Assembly: GCF_010183535.1 (NCBI RefSeq)
Contig: NC_071331.1
Location: 8,804,001-8,868,000, forward strand
Direction of reading: 5' to 3'
Length of the DNA stretch: 64,000 nt
Origin: Caenorhabditis remanei
Lineage: Eukaryota; Nematoda; Chromadorea; Rhabditida; Rhabditidae
Both the position numbers and the translations under genes were made by a program. The notes under the pieces are model-generated. The model was given only the letters and a program-made list of their open reading frames with translations. It was not told the DNA's origin and did no database searches. Shown here piece after piece: positions 46,326 through 56,400 of the stretch (position 1 is its first letter; each line of letters opens with the position of its first letter).

Positions 46326-48218
46326 ATTTCAGTTTTTACTGCTTTAGTTGGAAGATCGGGTTGAAAAAAGGTACTTACTATTGTTAGTGAGTATTTGGGA
46401 AAGTTATGTTTCAGCTGTGAAGTATAAATACGGGAAAGATGAAAACTGTGCTTCCAACCAAATAAAATCTGTATCTACTAGCAAGAGGCTCGACTAGCTT
46501 CAAAAATTCACAAATAGTATTCTATAAATACTGAGCAATATTTTGCGGATCACCAATTTTTCATATCGTTTATGGGAACCTCTATAAGAACGGACGCCTC
46601 TATTACAGGTCTTACGTTTAGCTTCTCTGATACTTTTGAAACAAACAGTATATGTAGATGTGTGGATGTTTTTCGCAGTCTGAAATATTGATGTTATGTT
46701 TTAGAAAATTGTTTTACTTAGTAGAAGGATCCTAATGTATAGAGATTTTTTTTGGAGAATTAGTTTTAAGAGACAATCTCTGACTGTATCTTAGAATCAT
46801 AAATTTACTTCGGACCACAGTACTTCGACCACCCGAAAAATCCCAAAACATGAAAAAATTGACATTTTTTTCAAAAATGTGCTTTTTTCTATATGATGCA
46901 GGAGAGTTAGAAAAAAGTTGTTATCTTGTAAAATGCACAAAATGAGGCTGGCAATTCATTTCTGAAGAGATTTCGGTCCTATCTTTCGAAAGAAAAATTT
47001 TCATTTTTCAACTTCAATTGATCGTTTCGGTAGGTCAAAGGGGGCGGAGCCTAATCTGGTATGGTATATAATTCTTAGAATTCCTAGGGTAGTAATATAT
47101 CAAAAAATCAGCCGAAACGGATCACTTTGGTTTATGTGTAACATGGCCTGGTGGCTTAAGCGAGACATTGTCTCTTAAGTGAAATCGACAGCCTTGCACG
47201 CAGACAAGTCTTTTTTAGCCCCGTGTCAAAAGTTGTGCGACAGAGAGCGTTCCTACTGTGTACCGTAACAATACAAAAAATGAGTCAACTTTACTGATAA
47301 TTTCGATTATGAAATTTTCATTTTAAAAACGTATAAAATCGGACAAAAGCAATTATTATGTAATTAACATCAATGTTTGAAAAAGTCATGAAACATTTTA
47401 CTGGTGTTAATAGTTTTGATTTCATTGGCAGTGAAACAAACCGTCAAACTATTTTATTATGAATTAAAATTATTCTGTGCAAGTAAAACTCGCCCCGCCT
47501 TTAAAAAATTGAACGCGACACTGAAATAGGAATGGGCGTGCCCGCCGCGTGAGGGGCTGGGGCGAACTTTCCTTGCACAGAAAAATTTGAATTCATAATA
47601 TGTCATTCTGAAAACTGAAAATTAAAAAATAAGATTAACTGGAAACCATAATTTTGACAAAATATCTTCTATGTAGCTACTAAAATAAAAAACGTGTTAT
47701 GTTAACAATGCAACAGTGACTAGTGGAACGTGAGCAGATAAATTCGAAATGAGAAAAGGGACAATACTTTTCATAGAAAGATAAGTGAATAACGGAAACT
47801 GTGTATCCTATTGCTCGAATTTTTAGAGTAAAGTTGAAAATGAACGTTTTGAAAAAACGCAGCAGACTTTTCAAGAAGGGTTCAAAACTGTAACAAGCAC
47901 AATACAGATGAACTTGACACAAAAAATTATTATACTTTTCTATAAATTTCTCGAAAGTTTCTAATCTAAGTATGTGTATTAAATTTTTTAATTTTTGGCC
48001 TGGACCTTCACGTAGTGAACCAGGCAAAAAGTTTGGCGTCTAGTGAGTGAGGAGGCTATTTTTTATAAGCGGGAATCAGTTCTCCCGGTAAGATCTCTAT
48101 AGTTTGAGAAACCAAAGTTGATTGTTTGACATGATATTTTTAGTTTCATACAAAAAACAAGAAACAGTGTTTTTCACAGATATTTGATGACAATGGACAC
48201 TTTATTTTAAATTTTTTA
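46326..48218. other. Intergenic, no gene seen
   Basis: This is AT-rich sequence with a small MITE at 47455-47600. The frame at 47680-48027 on the minus strand has no start or splice support. Confidence 0.5.
47455..47600. mobile_element. 146-bp MITE
   Basis: The inverted ends are TATTATGAATTAAAATT and its imperfect complement AAATTTGAATTCATAATA. TTCTGTGCAAG and CTTGCACAG form subterminal repeats, around a GC-rich core with ACTCGCCCC/GGGGCGAAC. A TA target is possible. Confidence 0.65.
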
Positions 48219-48223
48219 ATAAA

Positions 48224-48398
48224 TATTATATCGTGAAGCCGAATAAGAATAGCCGAGAATTGATAGACAGTCGTTTATATGAGCGGTGGTTTTATGTATG
48301 GTTAAACCAAAGAATGATCAATATCAGAGTTCACTAGTTCTATAATTCGAAGGTCGTCACGTCATTGCCAGCGTGGACGGCCACGCGCCTTTCCAACA
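48224..48398 (-). repeat. 3' LTR
   Basis: Identical by eye to the 5' LTR. The last 12 codons and stop of the polyprotein frame lie inside it. Confidence 0.93.
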
Positions 48399-51300
48399 CC
48401 TCCCCCCCTTGCAGAAGAATTGTGTTGACCACGACGAGCAGAGGCTGGAGCGATTCCTCTGGCACGAGCGGCTGGATGATCCGGACGGCTGGATCCTCGT
48501 GCATTCCTTATTCCATGCTGTGGTTCGGAGCATGGGTCGTAGCGGTTCGGAGCTCGTCTGGGTCTCTGGCTTCTTCGCAAAGAATGGCTTGGGTCAGTAG
48601 TTGGTCGGGCTTGTGGACTTGTGTCTGGCAACGGACTGATGGCAGTGCTTGTTGTAGTAGTAGCTGTAGCACTTGTACTAATCGGTAGTGAGTCTTGCGC
48701 TCTTCTGTCATAATCTCTCGAAACGTTCAATTCATAGTTCACTTCACTTTGAGCCAAAGACTGTCCACTACTGCCGCTATCAACTCTCGTCCCTCCACCG
48801 AACACAAAATCAGAATCTGACGAAAACGGCAACCGAGTAGTATCTGGAATATCAGAAACATTTAGCCCCACCCTGTGACCCCTTAGGCCCCCGGATTGCT
48901 GGGTCTCTACCCTATCACCTTGAGTATTTCCGAAAAACAACGGAAAGATAGTTTCTTCAAACACATCCTCCTTACTCTTATCGCCAACTCTCTGTCTCAA
49001 TTGATTCACATGACAACGATGAAGTCGATCACCAATCTGTACTTCATAGAGCACGTTCCCATAACGTCGCCGAACGACACCTAAGCCCCATTCGGACTTG
49101 TTACCACGTTGAACCCGAGCGTAAACCTTTTGATCTACCTGAAAAAATTTTGCGCGCGCTGCGTTATGCGTATCGTATTGATGCTTCATTTTTTCTTGAT
49201 AGTTTGACAACGCAGCCTTCTGATGATTTTCTGCCCTCGGAAGGAGCAGAGACATGGTAGTTCGGATTGCACGGTTAAAGTGAATCTCCGCAGGTGTCCT
49301 GCCATTAAGCGCCGCATGAGGCGTGTTACGGTAGTAGAAAAGAAATCTGGATAGTAACTGTTTCGTGATCGAACCAGTACCCTTCAATTTGGTGAGACCT
49401 CTTTTGAGAGTGTCCACCATTCTCTCGGCAGCTCCATTGGACCGTGGGTAGTAAGTTGCAGTGGTCGTGTGTTGGATTCCATGGTTTTTACACATGCTCT
49501 TGAACAAGGCACTGGTAAACTGTGAACCATTATCCGACATAATCAATTCGGGGAATCCATGGACACAAAATATTTCTTCCATTAGATCAACAGTAGAAAC
49601 TGCCGAAATGGACTTTGTCATTTTGACTTCTGCATACTTGGATAGACCATCCACAACTACTAGTAGATAATTTCCATCTACTGGACCCGCGTAGTCCACA
49701 TGAATTCTGATCCATGGCTTTTCCGGAGCCGGCCAAGGATTCAATGGCGCCACGATAGGCATCTTTGCTTGTTCTTGACAACTAGAGCAATGTTGAACAA
49801 TACGTTCCACTTCTCTGTCCAATCCTCTCCAAAACACGAAAGCTCTGGCTTTCTGCTTCATCTTGATGATGCCGGAGTGTCCTTCATGTAGCTGTGATAA
49901 CACGGCGTTTTGCAACTTTCTTGGCACTACTACCCGATCATCTAATAGCAAGCAATGTTGCAATATCTTCAAACGGTCTTTGTATCGATGCCAATACTTT
50001 TCCACATCCGACTGTGGTTTCGGTTTCCATGAATCGTGGCGAACTAGCTTCATAATAGTTGAGACTTCTGGATCAGTTTCAGAAGCTGCTTTAATGTCTT
50101 CTGATGTAACCGGATAAAGTTCCGCCTTTGGGAACTCGTCCTCGAAATCATCCTCATTTCTTATTTCAGCGATCACAACATCATTCTCATCTCGTGGATA
50201 GTTTTGAATCATCCGCGATAACCAGTCAGCCTTCGCGAACTTAGCTGTCGACACATAGCTTATGTCGAAGTTGTACGACAATAACGTAATTGCCCAACGT
50301 ACAAGTCGGTTCTGCGAGTGCACTGGCAGATCTTTGTTATCTCCAAAGATAGCTAGAAGTGGTTTGTGATCAGTTTGCAGGGAGAACTTTCTTCCAAATA
50401 CAAACTTGTGACATTTTTTTACGGTGTACACCAATGCTAAGCCCTCCTTCTCGATTTGACTATAACGTTTTTCAGTCTCCGTTAGTGATCGTGCAAAGTG
50501 AGCTATGGGCAATTCTTGTCCTTCTGGATTTATGTGACTGAGCACTCCTCCAATTCCGTACTGACTCGCATCTGCTGCGATGACAATCTTCCAATCTTCC
50601 TTGAAATGAGACAGCATCGTCGCATCGGCCACAGAATTCTTCAATCTATCGAAAGCATTTTGCTCAATGTTGGTCCACTTCCAGTCGACGTCTTGTTTCA
50701 TCAGACGGTCCAACGGACCCCTCAGATCGCTTAGCTTTGGAACGAAGCGACTGTAGAAGCAGATCGCTCCCAGAAATGAAGCTAGTTGCTTCTGGTTTTT
50801 TGGAGATTCCATTCCGCGGATTACTTCAGTTTTCTGTGGATCGGGTTTTCTTCCGTTTCCGTTTACTATAAATCCCAGGAATTTGATCTCTGACTTGGCG
50901 AAGGCACATTTCTCTAGACTCACTTTCAATCCATACTCTTCAAAACGAGCGAACAACAACTTTAGTATGTGCTCATGTTCATGCATCGTCTCTGCGGATA
51001 CGATGATTTCGTCTAGATAAGATGCGACACCTGGCAGCCCATTAGTTAGCTTATCAACAACTTTCTGAAAAATAGCTGGAGCGGGCTTCAAACCAAAAGG
51101 CATCCGTTTATACTTAAACAGTCCCAAGTGGGTGTTGATGACAGCGAGCTTCTGCGCTTCTGAATCAAGTTCAATCTGCAAGTACGCATCTTTCAGATCG
51201 ATTTGAGAGAAAATCTTCCCTTTTAACTTCCCAAAAATATCTTCACTGGTTGGTAACGGATGGTATTCATCCTGCAAGGCAGTGTTCAGACCAGAACTTT

Positions 51301-53014
51301 TGAAGTCAGCACATATACGCACCTTCCCCGAATCCTTTTTCCGGACGACGACAATAGGCGAGGCCCAGTCTGAATGTGAGATGTGCTCAATGACTCCCAT
51401 GTCTTCAAGTCGTTTCAGTTCTGCTTCTACTGGTTTTTCAGATCCATACGGCACAGGCCGGCATTTTTTGAATGTTGGCTTTACATTCGGAAGAGTGCGA
51501 ACTAGCGCTTTCTCTTTCGTGCACAACCCTAAGGTATCTTCGAAAACCTTTGGAAATTCTGTTTGTAAGGACATTCTCAACCGGTTGCTGTCCTTCTCCG
51601 CAACTGCTGTAGTTACGGAGCTTACCACGACATCGAGTGCTTCTATGACTTCCGGAGAATGAGCCAACCATGACATGCCAATCAGATTTGTGAACTCCTG
51701 TCGAACGTACGCATATTCAGAGTACTGTACTCCTTTTAGCTCAAATGATACTAGCACGCGGCCTTTCACGATCATTTCAGTTCCGTTCGCACAGGCAATC
51801 CGGTGGGGAACTTCTTCTAGTTCCGGAGCTCCAATAGCCTTCCAGCTCTTCTCGCTGATGAGAGTTATCTCACTTCCAGTATCAAGCTGGAACTTCAGCA
51901 TCTGACTCCCAACATTCACCCACATCGACGGTTTTACCGACTTACTCTGATTCCCATCAAGATTATCTACTCTAACGCTTTGCGTTTTTTTGGCACCCTT
52001 TCTTTCCCAACGCTTAACCGTCTTCTTCTTTCCTGAATTTTGCGGACATTGTGGTGCACAATGACCCTGTTCGCCACACTTGAAGCAAGTAAACTCTTTC
52101 TTCGACTGAGACTCTGAACCGTGACCTTTGGTTTCGGTTTTGTGATTGCTGGTGTTGCGGACGGGTTTCTTTTCAACCTTATTCACACTCAACGGTTGCT
52201 TTGGCGAACTAGCTGCCACCGTTTTTGTCTGTTGTTTGAGTTGAAGAAAGCGGAGCCATTCATCATGAATCAAAGCCAATGTGACTTTCTCCTTCTTCCG
52301 CTCGCACTGCTCAGCCCACTGCATCAAGAATGCTTTGGCTGCAGCATCACCAGGTCCATCTAATCCCCGGAGGAACAAAAAAACGGACCAATCATCTGTT
52401 GACATGGTAGCCAACTTCGAATCTAGGACAGCTTCGCTGATTCTGTTGCTATATTCGAGTGGATCGTGGAACATTCCGGAAGCTCGCGTGATTTGAAGGC
52501 ACTCTTGTCGTTTCATCATCAGACTCCGATGTGAACCAAATACTCTTCCTAACGCCTCAACTGTATCCTTGAATGGAATGTCATATACATCGGCAGCTTC
52601 ACGCTGCGAGTCGACATAACGATGGAACGCTGATTCATCGAGAGCACCCAGTAGTAACCGGACTTGCTCTCTTGACGATAAGTCTTTTCCATCTTCAACA
52701 ATCACCAACTCATGACGTGAAAACCATTTCTTAAAAGAATCTGGTTCGTCAAGCGTGAACACAAAACGTGGAAGTCGTCTTGCCAAATCACCCATCAACC
52801 GAGCGTTGTTTCTGGCTCGGGGTGTCTGCACAGTCATGTTCTCACGAGTCTCCGTCTCAGATCCAGCTGCAACTCGTGCCGCTATTTCTTCGTGTAGCCG
52901 CCGATTCTCAGCCAACTGATTTTGCTGGATTTCTGCCGACGCCACCATTTGTTCGCGGAACATTCGCAGCGTTTCAGTGAGCTCTTTTGCAAATGCTAAT
53001 TTTTCTTCCCCCAT
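48362..53014 (-). CDS. Gag-Pol polyprotein of the LTR element
   Basis: A single uninterrupted frame of 1550 codons. In order: a Gag-like N-terminus; a CCHC zinc knuckle near residue 310 (CFKCGEQGHCAPQC); an aspartic protease with LDTGS near 377; reverse transcriptase with the YLDE box at 666-669; RNase H (AADASQYGIGG near 812); and an integrase with a zinc-binding HHCC region near 1043-1090 and DDE residues around DY, SDNGSQF (near 1158) and the ERMVDTLK helix. A Ser/Pro/Arg-rich tail of about 200 residues follows. The order RT-RNaseH-IN is that of Ty3/gypsy (Metaviridae). The usual second Asp of YxDD is Glu here. Gag and Pol are fused, with no frameshift site. The frame ends inside the 3' LTR. 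Start taken at the first Met, 34 bases after the 5' LTR. Confidence 0.93.
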   Translation of the reverse strand: MGEEKLAFAKELTETLRMFREQMVASAEIQQNQLAENRRLHEEIAARVAAGSETETRENMTVQTPRARNNARLMGDLARRLPRFVFTLDEPDSFKKWFSRHELVIVEDGKDLSSREQVRLLLGALDESAFHRYVDSQREAADVYDIPFKDTVEALGRVFGSHRSLMMKRQECLQITRASGMFHDPLEYSNRISEAVLDSKLATMSTDDWSVFLFLRGLDGPGDAAAKAFLMQWAEQCERKKEKVTLALIHDEWLRFLQLKQQTKTVAASSPKQPLSVNKVEKKPVRNTSNHKTETKGHGSESQSKKEFTCFKCGEQGHCAPQCPQNSGKKKTVKRWERKGAKKTQSVRVDNLDGNQSKSVKPSMWVNVGSQMLKFQLDTGSEITLISEKSWKAIGAPELEEVPHRIACANGTEMIVKGRVLVSFELKGVQYSEYAYVRQEFTNLIGMSWLAHSPEVIEALDVVVSSVTTAVAEKDSNRLRMSLQTEFPKVFEDTLGLCTKEKALVRTLPNVKPTFKKCRPVPYGSEKPVEAELKRLEDMGVIEHISHSDWASPIVVVRKKDSGKVRICADFKSSGLNTALQDEYHPLPTSEDIFGKLKGKIFSQIDLKDAYLQIELDSEAQKLAVINTHLGLFKYKRMPFGLKPAPAIFQKVVDKLTNGLPGVASYLDEIIVSAETMHEHEHILKLLFARFEEYGLKVSLEKCAFAKSEIKFLGFIVNGNGRKPDPQKTEVIRGMESPKNQKQLASFLGAICFYSRFVPKLSDLRGPLDRLMKQDVDWKWTNIEQNAFDRLKNSVADATMLSHFKEDWKIVIAADASQYGIGGVLSHINPEGQELPIAHFARSLTETEKRYSQIEKEGLALVYTVKKCHKFVFGRKFSLQTDHKPLLAIFGDNKDLPVHSQNRLVRWAITLLSYNFDISYVSTAKFAKADWLSRMIQNYPRDENDVVIAEIRNEDDFEDEFPKAELYPVTSEDIKAASETDPEVSTIMKLVRHDSWKPKPQSDVEKYWHRYKDRLKILQHCLLLDDRVVVPRKLQNAVLSQLHEGHSGIIKMKQKARAFVFWRGLDREVERIVQHCSSCQEQAKMPIVAPLNPWPAPEKPWIRIHVDYAGPVDGNYLLVVVDGLSKYAEVKMTKSISAVSTVDLMEEIFCVHGFPELIMSDNGSQFTSALFKSMCKNHGIQHTTTATYYPRSNGAAERMVDTLKRGLTKLKGTGSITKQLLSRFLFYYRNTPHAALNGRTPAEIHFNRAIRTTMSLLLPRAENHQKAALSNYQEKMKHQYDTHNAARAKFFQVDQKVYARVQRGNKSEWGLGVVRRRYGNVLYEVQIGDRLHRCHVNQLRQRVGDKSKEDVFEETIFPLFFGNTQGDRVETQQSGGLRGHRVGLNVSDIPDTTRLPFSSDSDFVFGGGTRVDSGSSGQSLAQSEVNYELNVSRDYDRRAQDSLPISTSATATTTTSTAISPLPDTSPQARPTTDPSHSLRRSQRPRRAPNRYDPCSEPQHGIRNARGSSRPDHPAARARGIAPASARRGQHNSSARGGGVGKARGRPRWQ

Positions 53015-53048
53015 AATACCTGAGTACTTTTAGTTTCCTGATCGCCAA

Positions 53049-53223
53049 TATTATATCGTGAAGCCGAATAAGAATAGCCGAGAATTGATAGACAGTCGTT
53101 TATATGAGCGGTGGTTTTATGTATGGTTAAACCAAAGAATGATCAATATCAGAGTTCACTAGTTCTATAATTCGAAGGTCGTCACGTCATTGCCAGCGTG
53201 GACGGCCACGCGCCTTTCCAACA
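53049..53223 (-). repeat. 5' LTR
   Basis: Promoter-side LTR on the minus strand, identical by eye to 48224-48398. Confidence 0.93.
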
Positions 53224-53428
53224 ATAAAGAGTTTTTCAATGAAAACATTACCAATTAAAACTGGAAAAACTCTTGATATACTTAGCATTTATTGATATTC
53301 TGGCAAACGAAACAAATCGAGATCATAGTTAGTGAGAAAAATATGTATATATCAAAAAAACAATGCGAAATTCGAAAAATCCAAACTGATACGAGAAACC
53401 GGGAACAGTAAAAAGAAGCTCTTAGTTC

Positions 53429-56400
53429 CTAGACGGTAGTCTCATCTTGATTATTCTTGTCTTTCATGAACAAATTCAAACGGACTTCTGCATCCTGAGC
53501 ATATGAACCTGGAGAGTCGTGTACTTCATTTTCAAGAATTGTAGAGGAACCAACGGATCGGTCGACCTGGAAATGGAGAAGCTGAGTGGGAGGAGGTGAT
53601 GGAATGGTCGTGTCAGAGTTTTAAAGATATATTTAGTACATATAATACTGTTGAAAACGCTGAATTCTTTCAAAATGAATTGCTACATGTACTAGCTCAC
53701 TGTAACAGCAAACTTTTACAGTTTTTCACATTAAACTTAGACACAATAACCAAAACTCAATGATTAAGTCATTTTTAAAATACAGTACCGTGCAAAAAGA
53801 TACGAACTTTGGCCGTTTTTAGTTAAAAATGACCAACTTTGCCAGAGATTGTCCTACAAAGTAAATTATGTAAAAACCGTACAGAACAAAGTTAGAGCTT
53901 CCTTTTGGTAATTGTCAACTGTTTTGTACGGACACTACCTAGAGAGTTATGGTCATTTTACGGGTACAGCTCAAAAATTACTCTATTTTTCACTGAAATG
54001 GGACGATTGGAGGGAGAAATTACTTTGCCTATATGTAACTCTTTAGCGAGTGTCTGTACAAAAAAGTTGTCAACTACAAAAAAGAAGCACTACCTTTATT
54101 ATGTATGATTTATAAGTAATTTACTTTGTTGGACAATCTATGATACCGTAACACCGTGAGGGTAATATCAATGCTTTTAAAAATGAATTGCTACATGTAC
54201 TTACTGACTGTAACAGCAAACTATCACAGTTTCTCAATACATCTAACTTGGAAATAATTTTTACTAAAACTCAATAGTTATATCATTTTTTATACTTACC
54301 TCATCCGGCATCACATTCAACAATCTCCTGTTCACCAGTGAGTGCTGTGAGATACTCGTCAACGGATTCCTCCTATTCGCTTCATTATTTTTGTTATTAC
54401 TGGCACTTGAAGAGACTGAAACCATGCTTTCAGGTCTATCGAAGATATGCTGAGCAGCTGAAATTCCTCGGAATGAGAGATTCGTAATGGACTTCTGTTT
54501 GGTTGCAAAGGTATTCAGTCCGATTTCAGATGGTGGTGGAGGGAAGTCGTCGGAGCTGAAAAACATTAGTTTGAAAGTAGTAGAGAAATTAGAAAAGGTG
54601 GTTTCAAAATTTGTATGTAAGTGAAACGGAAAAAATGAAAAACCTACTCATCAAAGCACGGATTATGAATTGCATAATTCCCTCTATCCTCTATAACTGG
54701 CTTCGGTGGTAACATTGCTCCTGACCCCATCCTTCCAACTGGTTCTTCAATTTTACAAGATCCCACACTCTCTTTCGACAGATCAATCCCAATATCTCTT
54801 ATACTTTTGACAGGTTTCACTGGTAACACAGGTGGTGGTGGCAGCATTGCAGTCTTGATAAATTTCTCTCTTTCCTCCTTTTCAATTCTCGTTCTTTCTC
54901 GAATTCTAAACATATTTATATCTCTATCCCTCGGATCTTCATTGAATGAAACTGGTCTAGGCGCAGAAGCCACGTCATCAATCATTGTGGATTTCGGCGG
55001 GATTTTCTGTGGTAGAGGGATGGATTGAGAAGATCCATGAACTGGTGGAAGTGTCTTCTGAAGCATTTTCTGGGTGTGCTCCATGTCGGTTGTAGAGAGA
55101 GTTGAGTTGGATAGACGGTTGTTTCGAACACTTTTTGGTTCCAGGTAGTCTTCACCGGGGATTGTTTCGTAGACCTCATCGTAAGGGTGGTTGGGACGAG
55201 TCGGGGTTCTGGAAGTAAGGAAAAATGAATATTTTCTGTTTTTCAATTTATATTTTAGAAATCATATTTATGGGATTATTGTTCTTGTTGAATACAAAGC
55301 AAATTTTTTCAGACATTTTAGGAACAGAAACAAATTATCATTTTTGAGAAATTTTGGATACTTTTTTATTCGTTTTATAACCGTTATGAGATTAGCATAC
55401 CTCAACCACCTTAAACTCCCGATACTGTAAAAACCACTAACCTTGATCCCAAAAAACTTGAAACTCCAATCGTCGAGTCACAATACTCATAGGTGTTAAC
55501 CACCGGCTCCACTGGCGGAGCAATCATTTCTCTTCTCGTCTGAATCGGTGTCTTCAAAGCGGATTTCAGTGGTTTACCAGCAGCACTTGGTGGAACAGGA
55601 CATGGAACAGCAGCCGGTGCGGTTTGGGTAGTGTCACGAGTTTGTTGTGTCATTTGAGTATTCATGGTGATGTTCGACCCGAAATGGGAGATTTCAGTGA
55701 TATTCGATGTGGAGGAGAAGAAGTCTTGGCCAGAGGATTGGCGTTGGGAACGACGAGATTTACGGTGGTGTTTGGAGAAGTTGGGGACAGAGGCGGTACG
55801 TTTGAAGTTCTGAAAATATACTGTTTCACTATGTCATTTTTTGATTTGATGAATTTCAGTATCCGTTATTTGGTACATATCTTTACTATTAACAAACGCA
55901 AACGGCTGTATGTTTGTTTGTCTGTCGCCGATCCTACCGCCTTTCCTACTGAACCGATTTTCTTCGAATTTGGACCAAAAGATCAGAAATTTTCTCTTAA
56001 CGATGCTCGTTTTTTTCTTTTTTCAAAATTCTCAAAATCACGTCTACTGGATCAAAAATACTGCTTTTCAAGCCAAATTCGAAGAGAGAGAAGGGGGAGG
56101 CGGTCGGCAAAACCCGTGAAACGTCGGCTGCTCGCTTTCCTCTTCACAGAACGGCGCCTCTTCAGTGGCGCGTGGATAAAAGGGAACGCGCCGACCGTCC
56201 GATCTGGCAAGTTAAGCGACGTTGACTACAGTTAGTTGGTTCGACTCCAGACTCCAAAGAAAACCGGTAAAATGTAACTTTAACTTTTTTCTCTTTGTGG
56301 CCAGTGCCGTCCGTTTTCGGATTGGTCCACGTTATGAAAAGTTATGAGCGGTTTTCTAAAAAGTGACGACGTGAAGGATTTTTTGATATCATCGGATTCA

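Larger units (their letters stand above)
48224..53223 (-). mobile_element. Complete Ty3/gypsy-type LTR retrotransposon
   Basis: Two 175-bp LTRs (48224-48398 and 53049-53223) are identical as far as I can compare them base by base. The 5-bp duplication ATAAA flanks the element (48219-48223 and 53224-53228). On the minus strand the LTR begins TGTTGG. A primer-binding-type TGGCGATC follows the 5' LTR, and a polypurine tract (GGGGGGGAGG) precedes the 3' LTR. One long frame fills the interior. There is no envelope gene. Identical LTRs and an open frame indicate a very recent insertion. Confidence 0.93.

Noticed and set aside
48365..52980. Several plus-strand open frames across 48.4-53.0 kb
   Set aside because: They are antisense shadows of the 1550-codon Gag-Pol frame and have no domain of their own.
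55624..56235. 203-codon plus-strand frame spanning a gene exon and a Helitron
   Set aside because: It crosses the border between the antisense of a real exon and Helitron B, so it cannot be a single conserved gene.
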